Below are positions 1 to 7,121 of a stretch of 59,189 nt of DNA, piece by piece. The notes beneath the pieces are model-generated. The model searched no databases. It was not told the DNA's origin and worked only from the letters and a program-made list of their open reading frames with translations. This DNA is from an uncultured Pelagibacteraceae bacterium (GTDB lineage: Bacteria > Pseudomonadota > Alphaproteobacteria > Pelagibacterales > Pelagibacteraceae). Every line of letters begins with the position of its first letter. Within the stretch, counting starts at the first letter, position 1. Made by a program: the position numbers and the translations under genes. The DNA lies in NCBI GenBank assembly GCA_902592965.1, contig CACJGL010000006.1, positions 1 through 59,189 of the forward strand, in the 5' to 3' direction.

Positions 1-310
1 CATATTTACGCATTTCATTTGGTGAATATCTGCCAACTGCTTCAGTGGTAACTTGTAAGTGCATGTTAGGAACTATCTCATTTAATTTTATTAATGCTTC
101 ACTGCAGTCATTAGCGTCTAATATATGTTGGCTATTTTTATCTCTGATGTGAAAATGAATTGCCTCAGCACCTGCTTCGTATGATAATTTTGCTGTATTA
201 ACAATTTCATCAATAGTTATAGGAACTTTTGGATGATCTTTCTTCATAGGTCTTACTCCGTTGGGTGCTACCATAATTTTTGGTAGTTCTTTAGGTTGAT
301 AAAATTGCAT
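1..310 (-). CDS. Beta-keto acid cleavage enzyme (BKACE/DUF849 family), 5' part only
   Basis: The gene runs off the left edge; 103 N-terminal residues are visible, starting at the ATG at 310-308. The family cleaves beta-keto acids with acetyl-CoA, giving acetoacetate and a new acyl-CoA (3-keto-5-aminohexanoate in lysine fermentation; carnitine and betaine degradation products in other members). Visible family signatures are APNGVRP near residue 15, DHPKVPIT near residue 25, and the metal-binding IHFHIRD motif near residue 52, followed by LQVTTEA. The substrate cannot be assigned from this part. In marine bacteria dehydrocarnitine is one plausible substrate, but that is inference. Confidence 0.85.
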   Translation of the reverse strand, partial: MQFYQPKELPKIMVAPNGVRPMKKDHPKVPITIDEIVNTAKLSYEAGAEAIHFHIRDKNSQHILDANDCSEALIKLNEIVPNMHLQVTTEAVGRYSPNEMRKY

Positions 311-357
311 AATTAAAGTCTACTATTATTTAGTATAAATAAAAATTAAATTTACTG

Positions 358-564
358 ATGAGTAATAATTTAAAAGTTTCAATAATTATAATACTTGGAG
401 TTATAGCATTGTATATATCAACTCAGTATTATTCAGGTTTTAATAAAAGCAAAACTATTAAAGCGTGTATAATTGGAAAAGCTGAATTAGATTCGAATAA
501 ACCTGAGAGCGAAAGGCTCTCTGCTGATGAGGTTAAAAAATTTTGTGAAGATCAAATAAAATGA
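358..564 (+). CDS. Small single-pass membrane protein, unknown function
   Basis: A 68-residue protein with one hydrophobic segment at about residues 6-25 (N-terminal anchor or uncleaved signal) and a hydrophilic C-terminal part holding two cysteines, near residues 37 and 63, that could pair in the periplasm. It has no family I recognise. Its stop codon overlaps the ATG of the following aminotransferase (ATGA), which suggests translational coupling and supports it as a real gene. A TATAAA-like sequence lies a few bases upstream and no Shine-Dalgarno is evident. Confidence 0.6.
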   Translation: MSNNLKVSIIIILGVIALYISTQYYSGFNKSKTIKACIIGKAELDSNKPESERLSADEVKKFCEDQIK

Positions 565-1715
565 TGAAAAAATCAAAAAGATCAGATGTAGATCCATTTA
601 TAGTAATGGATGTAATGGAATCAGCAAGAATTGCAGAGGAAAAAGGTAAAGATATAATTCATATGGAGGTAGGGCAGCCAGGAACACCAGCACCTAAGAT
701 TGCAAAAGATTATATTACTAATGAGATAAACAAAAACAATCTTGGCTACACCGTATCACTTGGTCTACCAGCTCTAAGAACAAAAATTTCAAAGCTATAT
801 GGAGATTGGTATAATTTAGATTTAAATCCAAATAGAATAGTAGTTACAACAGGCTCTTCTGGAGCTTTTATATTATCCTTTTCTGCACTGTTTGATAGTG
901 GAGATAGAGTTGGAATTGGATCTCCAAGTTATCCTAGCTATAGACAAATACTAAAATCATTAAGTTTGGAAACTGTAGATATTCAGACCAAACTTCAAAA
1001 TAGATTTCAACCATTACCAGATGATATTACAAATAATAATTTAAATGGAATGCTTGTTGCATCACCTGCAAATCCAACTGGGTCTATGTTAGATAAACAA
1101 TCGCTAGAGAATTTAATTAATACTGCAAATGAGAACAATGTAAGCTTTATTAGTGATGAAATTTATCACGGAATTCAATATGAAAATAATCCAACTTCAG
1201 CTTTAGAGATTACAGATAATTGTTATGTAATTAATTCTTTTTCAAAATACTTTTCAATGACTGGTTGGCGAATAGGTTGGATGGTTGTACCAGATGATCA
1301 TGTTAGACAAGTAGAAAGACTTTCACAAAATTTGTTTGTTTGTCCTCCACACGCAAGTCAAGTTACAGCCCTTGCTTCCTTAGATGCAAATGAAGAGTTA
1401 CAATCAAATGTTGAAGTATATAAGAAAAATAGAGAAATACTTTTAGAAGAATTACCGAAGGCAGGATTAAAAAAGTTTTCACCACCTGATGGTGCTTTTT
1501 ACATTTATGTTGATATATCCGAATATTCAAATGATAGCTTAGCTTTTTGTAAAAAAGTTTTAGATGAAGCAAATGTTGCGATAACACCAGGAATTGATTT
1601 TGATCAAAAAAGAGGAAATTCTACTATCCGATTCTCATACGCTAGAAGCACAAAAGATATAATTGAAGGAACAAAAAGAATTAAGAAATTTATGTCAAAA
1701 AATTATTTAAAGTGA
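561..1715 (+). CDS. PLP-dependent class I/II aminotransferase
   Basis: 384 residues, normal length for fold-type I aspartate-type aminotransferases. N-terminal IIHMEVGQPG, central SPANPTGS, and the PLP-lysine motif SFSKYFSMTGWRIGW (Lys229) are present, followed by a C-terminal Arg-containing IRFSYA segment that binds the substrate carboxylate. It transfers an amino group between an amino acid and a 2-oxoacid in the cytoplasm. The amino acid is not identifiable by eye; aspartate, alanine or aromatic substrates are all possible. The start overlaps the preceding stop by 4 nt, and the next gene starts at GTG overlapping this TGA. Confidence 0.9.
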   Translation: MMKKSKRSDVDPFIVMDVMESARIAEEKGKDIIHMEVGQPGTPAPKIAKDYITNEINKNNLGYTVSLGLPALRTKISKLYGDWYNLDLNPNRIVVTTGSSGAFILSFSALFDSGDRVGIGSPSYPSYRQILKSLSLETVDIQTKLQNRFQPLPDDITNNNLNGMLVASPANPTGSMLDKQSLENLINTANENNVSFISDEIYHGIQYENNPTSALEITDNCYVINSFSKYFSMTGWRIGWMVVPDDHVRQVERLSQNLFVCPPHASQVTALASLDANEELQSNVEVYKKNREILLEELPKAGLKKFSPPDGAFYIYVDISEYSNDSLAFCKKVLDEANVAITPGIDFDQKRGNSTIRFSYARSTKDIIEGTKRIKKFMSKNYLK

Positions 1716-2743
1716 AAAAAATAATTATATTACTATCTCTTTTATTTTTTTTTCTCTTAGACTTTATTTATTCGAATTTAAATTTGAAAAAATTATCAAC
1801 CGTAACAGTCTATGACAAAAATTTTGAATATAATTTTATTCAAAACTTAAATACTAAAGATAAATTTGGTTCATTTGTTTATGACTTATGTACTAACAAC
1901 TTTGGAATGAAAATTTCTTGTAGAGAAAAGAAGAATCTTAAAAAATATAAATTAGCATTGATAGGTGATAGTTTTGTAGAGGGAATAGGTTTAAGCTTTG
2001 ATGATACATTTGCAGGTATTTTAGAGAAAGATTTGAATTACAATGTTGCAAATTTGGGATTAAGATCTTATTCACCTTCAAATTACAAAGAAAAAATAAT
2101 GCATTTTATAAAGCAAGGTTTTATTTTTGATCATATAATAATATTTATAGATATCAGTGATATACAAGATGAAGATTTTAGAAACGGCGAAATTAGAAAT
2201 AATAAAAAAGATATTACAAATTCATTCAAATATAAAAGTTTTAAGGAATTTCTTAAATTTAATTTTCAGATAAGCTATTATATTTTTTTTAAAATCAAAA
2301 ACTTTATTAGGACAAAATATATTTCTAAAAAAATTTTTAATGATCATGATGCTTATAATGAAAATTACTCTAGAGGATCTTGGACATATAAAAAAAATAA
2401 TCCACATATTAAAAACGGTTTGCACCATAGTTTAAAAAATATGGAAAATTTAGTAAATTTTCTTAAAGAAAATCAAATTGAGTATTCAATTGCAGTTTAC
2501 CCTTGGCCTCAACAGCTATTATTTGATGAGCAAAATTCAATTCATGTGAAAATATGGAAAAATTTTTGCAAAAAAAATTCTTGTAAGTATTTTTTTGATT
2601 TTTTTAAAGTATTTCACGAAATGATAGAAAAGAATGAATTAAAAAAAATTATTTTAAATTATTATTTTTATACGGATGTTCATTTTAACAAAAAAGGAAA
2701 TGAAGTAATTGCTAATTTATTAATAAAAAAATTAAAAAAATAA
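1712..2743 (+). CDS. SGNH-hydrolase-like membrane-anchored protein
   Basis: 343 residues starting at GTG inside the stop of the aminotransferase gene. One N-terminal hydrophobic helix (about residues 3-22) anchors or exports it. The body has SGNH/GDSL-type blocks: LIGDSFVEG near residue 89 (nucleophile Ser) and a C-terminal DVHFNKKG block (Asp and His of the triad). Such proteins are esterases or acyl/acetyl transfer enzymes acting on cell-surface glycans, often near O-antigen or alginate-type genes. The substrate is unknown. The protein is rich in Lys, Phe and Ile, as expected in an AT-rich genome. Confidence 0.65.
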   Translation: MKKIIILLSLLFFFLLDFIYSNLNLKKLSTVTVYDKNFEYNFIQNLNTKDKFGSFVYDLCTNNFGMKISCREKKNLKKYKLALIGDSFVEGIGLSFDDTFAGILEKDLNYNVANLGLRSYSPSNYKEKIMHFIKQGFIFDHIIIFIDISDIQDEDFRNGEIRNNKKDITNSFKYKSFKEFLKFNFQISYYIFFKIKNFIRTKYISKKIFNDHDAYNENYSRGSWTYKKNNPHIKNGLHHSLKNMENLVNFLKENQIEYSIAVYPWPQQLLFDEQNSIHVKIWKNFCKKNSCKYFFDFFKVFHEMIEKNELKKIILNYYFYTDVHFNKKGNEVIANLLIKKLKK

Positions 2744-2789
2744 TTTTGAAATAAAAAAAATTAGTTGTATAAGACACCAACTAACTATT

Positions 2790-2866
2790 GGCGGGGTAGC
2801 TCAGTTGGTTAGAGCGCGGGACTCATAAGCCCGAGGTCAGTGGTTCGATCCCACTTCCCGCTACCA
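2790..2866 (+). tRNA. tRNA with CAU anticodon, probably elongator tRNA-Met
   Basis: A 77-nt cloverleaf with encoded CCA. The acceptor arms GGCGGGG and TCCCGCT pair with G-U at both ends, the D-arm is GCTC/GAGC, the anticodon loop is CTCATAA (CAT), the T-arm is AGTGG/CCACT with loop TTCGATC, and the discriminator is A. The first anticodon-stem pair below the loop would be an A-G mismatch (31-39) beside four G-C pairs. The CAU anticodon leaves three options: elongator Met, initiator Met, or lysidine-modified Ile2. The paired acceptor end and the D-arm argue against initiator, and similarity to alphaproteobacterial elongator Met is the reason for my choice. Confidence 0.9.
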
Positions 2867-2910
2867 TTTTTAGTCCTTTTAATTTTTAAATTTATCTTTA
2901 TAAATAATTA

Positions 2911-3759
2911 ATGAAATTTTTAGCAAAAATTCTAATATTTCTGTTGCTTTTTATTCCAGCTTCTTTTGCTAAAGTAGATGAAGCATTAGATAGATTTTAT
3001 TCTTCTTTAGAAAATTTTTTGGAGGAGAATTTTGAGAATACAGATTTTTCAATAAAAAAAATTGAAACTATTAAACCAGAAATAGGAGTACAAACATTTA
3101 AGGTTATTTCAGAAGATAGTTTAGACTTATCTTTTTTCCAAGGATCTTTATTTTTACATGACAGTGATAGAGAAACATTTAATGTAGGAATTGGACAAAG
3201 ATATTTATCTAATGATGAAAGTATATTAGTTGGTTTAAATGCTTTTTATGATTATGAATTTAATTATGAACATCAAAGATTTAGTGTAGGTGCTGAAATC
3301 AAATCTTCTATTCTAGATTTAAATTATAACCAGTATTTTGCTCAAAGCTCTACCAAAAAAGGAAAAAATGGTAAAGACGAAGAGGCTATCGATGGATTTG
3401 ATGTTGAATTAGGCGCGCATCTTCCATATGTACCATCTACGAAAATTTATCTGAAAGCTTTCGATTTTGAAGTCTCTGGTGGAAATGATTTTCAAGGTTT
3501 AGAATTCTCTACCCAGATAAAAGTACCAAATTCTGGTTTATCATTTGAAATTGGTCACACTGATTATGATCATCACAATGATCAAAGTTTTATTAATATT
3601 AGATATAGTAATAGCATAAAAAATCCTGGTACGTCTTTATTTAGTAGTGAGGCCTTTGAGAGAATTTCCATGAAAGATAGAATGTACGAGAAGGTTAGAA
3701 GAGAAAATATCATAAAAAAAAAAGGAGCAGGTTTTACTGTTAAAGCAGGAGGATTTTAA
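2911..3759 (+). CDS. Stand-alone inverse-autotransporter beta-barrel (intimin/invasin-type)
   Basis: 282 residues. A signal peptide (residues 1-20, cleavage after ASFA) is followed by a short helical region and then repeated amphipathic strands typical of the inverse autotransporter beta-domain: NVGIGQRY, LVGLNAFYDYEFNYEHQRF, SVGAEIKSS, LDLNYNQYF, FDVELGAHLPY, GLSFEIGHTDYD, QSFINIRYS. The C-terminal RMYEKVRRENIIKK resembles the linker helix that threads through the barrel in intimins. In known members a long Ig-like passenger follows, but here the protein ends about 15 residues after that helix. It should sit in the outer membrane. The next gene begins at the very next base after the stop, so the two are almost certainly co-transcribed. 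There is no obvious Shine-Dalgarno. Confidence 0.72.
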   Translation: MKFLAKILIFLLLFIPASFAKVDEALDRFYSSLENFLEENFENTDFSIKKIETIKPEIGVQTFKVISEDSLDLSFFQGSLFLHDSDRETFNVGIGQRYLSNDESILVGLNAFYDYEFNYEHQRFSVGAEIKSSILDLNYNQYFAQSSTKKGKNGKDEEAIDGFDVELGAHLPYVPSTKIYLKAFDFEVSGGNDFQGLEFSTQIKVPNSGLSFEIGHTDYDHHNDQSFINIRYSNSIKNPGTSLFSSEAFERISMKDRMYEKVRRENIIKKKGAGFTVKAGGF

Positions 3760-4623
3760 ATGAAAAATTTTAAATATTTATTTTTAATTTTATCTACAAT
3801 TTTTATTTTTGAAATGTTTAACTCTAATAGGGCTGAAGCATGTACAATTAATTCTGGAGTTGTAAAACATGGAACAACTGGCGCTGATGATTCTATAGAG
3901 GATGGATGTGACACAACTCCCAGTCTCTATGAAGTAGTTATTTATAAGTTATATTTATGCACATCTTCTCCAACGGAAGCTACAACGACATCAACAGTTG
4001 TTTTAACAAGTTGTTCGCAAATTTTTGATAATTCAAGTGGAGCAACAGCATCCGTATCGCAAGGACAAGAGATAGTTTTAGATGGCACTTACACCCGACC
4101 TCCAGAGGGAACATATACTCATGGTTATGCTTTTATGGATAATACATTTGGTATAACTTGGGCAGGAGAGATTGCAGCATCAATGGATGGAATGACAGGA
4201 GGGTCTGGCGTTTTTTGTGGAACAGTGGCTGGTTCAGGAACACACGCAAAAGGTAGTACTCATAATAATAGTTCTGTTTGTGGTGCAAGCGCAATAACCC
4301 CAGGAAAATTTGTAGAAACTTTAGCTCAATTTGGCGCGTCCTCGGATGCATTTTCATCAAAAGCTTTTGTTGAAAATATAAATGGAACTACAGCTAGTAT
4401 CACTGGGTATTTAGTTGACAGTAACGGTCACAGAGCCGCAAACACAGGTGAAGTAGACAAACTTGAGGGGTTAGTTGCTTTTGCAAATTCAGTAGTTATT
4501 ACTTCAGATACTACATCTATAAGTATGACATTTAATGTAGGCGAAGGAATGCACCTTGTTGATGAGAGTGACAAATTATATATTGGAAGTGGACCTTTCC
4601 AAGCAATAATGAGCGCAAATTAA
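3760..4623 (+). CDS. Secreted Cys- and Thr/Ser-rich protein, possible partner of the upstream barrel
   Basis: 287 residues. A signal peptide ends near AEA/C (residues about 1-27). The -3 to -1 residues A-E-A before Cys do not make a good lipobox, so signal peptidase I is more likely than lipidation. The mature part has several Cys (possible disulphides), many Thr, Ser and Gly, low charge and predicted beta character, like a surface or adhesin domain. I recognise no family. It starts immediately after the barrel gene stop, with the barrel's last codons forming an AGGAGG-like site upstream. The gene overlaps the apt stop by 3-4 nt convergently. A role as a split passenger is inference. Confidence 0.65.
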   Translation: MKNFKYLFLILSTIFIFEMFNSNRAEACTINSGVVKHGTTGADDSIEDGCDTTPSLYEVVIYKLYLCTSSPTEATTTSTVVLTSCSQIFDNSSGATASVSQGQEIVLDGTYTRPPEGTYTHGYAFMDNTFGITWAGEIAASMDGMTGGSGVFCGTVAGSGTHAKGSTHNNSSVCGASAITPGKFVETLAQFGASSDAFSSKAFVENINGTTASITGYLVDSNGHRAANTGEVDKLEGLVAFANSVVITSDTTSISMTFNVGEGMHLVDESDKLYIGSGPFQAIMSAN

Positions 4624-5147
4624 TGTCCTGGAAAATCTAAAAGATTTTCAACTGCATATCCTTTTTTAACCAGATTATCTGTACCACCTAAATCAAAAAG
4701 ATTTATCACAAATATAAATCCAGCCACTTTACTTTTTGATATCTCTATCAATTTAGCTGCTGCCTCTGCAGTACCACCAGTAGCAATTAAATCGTCTATT
4801 ATTAAGACTCTATCATTTTCATGAAATGAATCTTTGTGAACTTCTATTGTAGCCGTTCCGTATTCTAATTCAAAATCAACAGAATGTACTTCTGCAGGTA
4901 ATTTATTTTTTTTTCTTAACATTATAAATGGCTTATCTAAGATGTATGAAATAGCAGAAGCAAATACAAAACCTCTTGATTCTACTGCAGCTATTTTATC
5001 AAAATTAAATTTTTTTGATCTCTCTACAATTTGATTTATACACTCTTTGAAAGCCTTTTCGTTTTTAATAAGAGTTGTGATGTCTCTAAATAGAATTCCC
5101 TTTTTAGGATAGTCTTGAATTGACCTAATATGTTCTTTTAAATCCAT
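4620..5147 (-). CDS. apt: Adenine phosphoribosyltransferase
   Basis: 175 residues, typical Apt length. It converts adenine plus PRPP to AMP and pyrophosphate in the cytoplasm. The PRPP-binding motif VLIIDDLIATGGTAEA lies near residue 115, and the N-terminal IPGYPKKGI-like segment reads IQDYPKKGILFRDITTL. It is divergent from mtnP with only 28 bp between the start codons. Because MtnP releases adenine from methylthioadenosine, this pairing suggests direct adenine recycling. It ends convergently against the secreted-protein gene. Confidence 0.95.
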   Translation of the reverse strand: MDLKEHIRSIQDYPKKGILFRDITTLIKNEKAFKECINQIVERSKKFNFDKIAAVESRGFVFASAISYILDKPFIMLRKKNKLPAEVHSVDFELEYGTATIEVHKDSFHENDRVLIIDDLIATGGTAEAAAKLIEISKSKVAGFIFVINLFDLGGTDNLVKKGYAVENLLDFPGH

Positions 5148-5175
5148 AAAACTTAATTATAATCTAAAATGTATT

Positions 5176-6045
5176 ATGGCAAATAATAAATTAGCAATTA
5201 TTGGTGGAAGTGGCCTATATGACGTTGAAGAGTTTAAAGATAGAGAAACTTTAGATTTAAATACTCCATGGGGAAAACCTTCAGATTTAATATTAAAAGC
5301 TAAATATAATAATAAAGAAATTTATTTTTTACCAAGGCATGGAAAAGGTCATTTTATTTCTCCATCAAGAATAAATTTTAGAGCAAATATTGATGCTCTT
5401 AAGCAACTTGGTATTACTGACATAGTTTCTGTTTCAGCTGTAGGATCTTTAAAGGAAGATTTACCTCCAGGTAAATTTGTTATCATTGATCAGTTCATTG
5501 ATAGAACTTTTGCAAGAAATAAAACTTTTTTTGATGATGAGATTGTTGCACATGTATCAATGGCACATCCAACTTCAAGTGGGCTAATGAATGCTTGCGA
5601 AGATGCAATTAAAAAAGAAAATATACCTTATCAAAGAGGCGGAACTTACGTTGTAATGGAAGGTCCACAATTTTCAACATTGGCAGAGTCAAATTTATAT
5701 AGATCATGGAAAGCAGATGTTATTGGAATGACAAATATGCCAGAGGCTAAACTAGCAAGAGAAGCAGAAATTAGATATGCTTCAGTTTCAATGGTAACAG
5801 ATTATGATTGCTGGCATCCAGATCATGAAAATGTGGATGTTCAACAAGTTATAAAAGTACTCTTAGATAATGCAGCGAAAGCAAAAAACATGATTAAAAA
5901 TTTGATAGAGAACTTTGAAAATCACATTGATCCTAATGATCCAACTAATAATTGCTTAGATGTAGCAATAATTACTGCCCCAGAAAAAAGAACTCAAAAA
6001 ACTAAAGACAAATTAAAAACAATTGCAGGAAGAGTTCTTACTTAA
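5176..6045 (+). CDS. mtnP: S-methyl-5'-thioadenosine phosphorylase
   Basis: 289 residues, PNP/MTAP family. It phosphorolyses MTA (and in many species 5'-deoxyadenosine) to adenine and 5-methylthioribose-1-phosphate. Signatures are IIGGSGLYDVE at the N-terminus, LPRHGKGH near residue 53, the substrate motif MEGPQFSTLAES near residue 161 and NMPEAKLAREAEI near residue 188. The start is the ATG at 5176; the ATG at 5169 is out of frame. A TATAAT at 5158-5163 lies 12 nt upstream without a Shine-Dalgarno. The stop overlaps the mtnA ATG (TAATG), a tight two-gene operon. Confidence 0.95.
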   Translation: MANNKLAIIGGSGLYDVEEFKDRETLDLNTPWGKPSDLILKAKYNNKEIYFLPRHGKGHFISPSRINFRANIDALKQLGITDIVSVSAVGSLKEDLPPGKFVIIDQFIDRTFARNKTFFDDEIVAHVSMAHPTSSGLMNACEDAIKKENIPYQRGGTYVVMEGPQFSTLAESNLYRSWKADVIGMTNMPEAKLAREAEIRYASVSMVTDYDCWHPDHENVDVQQVIKVLLDNAAKAKNMIKNLIENFENHIDPNDPTNNCLDVAIITAPEKRTQKTKDKLKTIAGRVLT

Positions 6046-7121
6046 TGAAAATTAATGGTGTTAAATATAAAACAATTTGGTTTGATGAAGAAAAACAGGT
6101 TGTAAAAATAATAGATCAAACAAAGCTTCCACATAAATTTATAATAAAAGAATTAAATTCAGTTAAAGACACGATAAATGCTATAAAAACAATGGAAGTG
6201 AGAGGTGCTCCATTAATCGGAGGTACAGCTGCATTTGGATTGGTTTTAGCTATAAAAGAAAATAACAGTTTAGATTTTATAAAAAAAAGTTCAGAGGAAT
6301 TAGTTGCATCTAGACCAACAGCAATAAATCTTCAGTGGGCAGTTCATAGAATGAATAACAAATTGTCATTTGTTGAACCTGGAGATTTATTTAATGTTGC
6401 ACTCAATGAAGCTAAAGAAATTTGTAAAGAGGATGAGGGATTTTGTGAAAGTATTGGTAAAAATGGATTAAATATTATTGAAGATATATATAATAAAAAG
6501 AAAGATACCGTCAATATTCTCACACATTGTAATGCAGGTTGGTTAGCTACAATAGATTGGGGAACAGCAACTTCTCCTATTTATCATGCACATAAAAAAG
6601 GAATACCATTACATGTTTGGGTAGATGAAACTAGACCAAGAAATCAAGGAGCAAACCTTACATCATATGAACTTAATGAAGAAGAAATTCCAAATACAAT
6701 TATAGCAGATAATACAGGTGGAATATTAATGCAAAGAGGACAGGTTGATATGTGTATTGTTGGAACAGATAGAACATTATCTAACGGAGATGTGTGCAAT
6801 AAAATTGGAACCTATTTAAAAGCTCTCGCAGCTCATGATAATAAGGTACCTTTTTACGTAGCTTTACCAAGTTCAACGATAGATTGGAATTTAAAAAACG
6901 CAAAAGATATTCCTATAGAAGAAAGAGATCCAAAAGAACTTTCTCATGTGGATGGAATTAACAAAGATAATAAAGTGGATAAAGTTTTAATATATCCCGA
7001 AAAAAGCAAATCATTAAATTTAGCCTTTGATGTAACACCTGCTAAATATGTTACTGGATTAATAACAGAAAAGGGAGTTTGTGATGCTTCTTCTGAAGGT
7101 TTAAAAAAGTTATTTAATTAA
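6045..7121 (+). CDS. mtnA: Methylthioribose-1-phosphate isomerase
   Basis: 358 residues, eIF2B-alpha/MtnA family. It isomerises 5-methylthioribose-1-phosphate to 5-methylthioribulose-1-phosphate; related enzymes also take 5-deoxyribose-1-phosphate. The N-terminal MEVRGAPLIGGTAAFG, central THCNAGWLAT (catalytic Cys) and VGTDRTLSNGDVCNKIGTY (catalytic Asp) are all present, which separates MtnA from initiation-factor paralogues. It overlaps mtnP by one base. It ends one base before the end of the convergent aldolase-dehydrogenase gene, whose predicted substrate type (ketose-1-phosphate) matches the MtnA product. Confidence 0.95.
   Translation: MKINGVKYKTIWFDEEKQVVKIIDQTKLPHKFIIKELNSVKDTINAIKTMEVRGAPLIGGTAAFGLVLAIKENNSLDFIKKSSEELVASRPTAINLQWAVHRMNNKLSFVEPGDLFNVALNEAKEICKEDEGFCESIGKNGLNIIEDIYNKKKDTVNILTHCNAGWLATIDWGTATSPIYHAHKKGIPLHVWVDETRPRNQGANLTSYELNEEEIPNTIIADNTGGILMQRGQVDMCIVGTDRTLSNGDVCNKIGTYLKALAAHDNKVPFYVALPSSTIDWNLKNAKDIPIEERDPKELSHVDGINKDNKVDKVLIYPEKSKSLNLAFDVTPAKYVTGLITEKGVCDASSEGLKKLFN

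Noticed and set aside
2761-2784. A 7-bp inverted repeat TTAGTTG/CAACTAA just upstream of the tRNA, preceded by an A-run
   Set aside because: It would only be a terminator for minus-strand transcription, and no minus-strand gene leads into it; on the plus strand no U-tract follows. Too weak to call.
3760-4623. Lipoprotein reading of the secreted protein
   Set aside because: Residues A-E-A before the Cys do not satisfy a lipobox well; signal peptidase I cleavage is equally or more likely.
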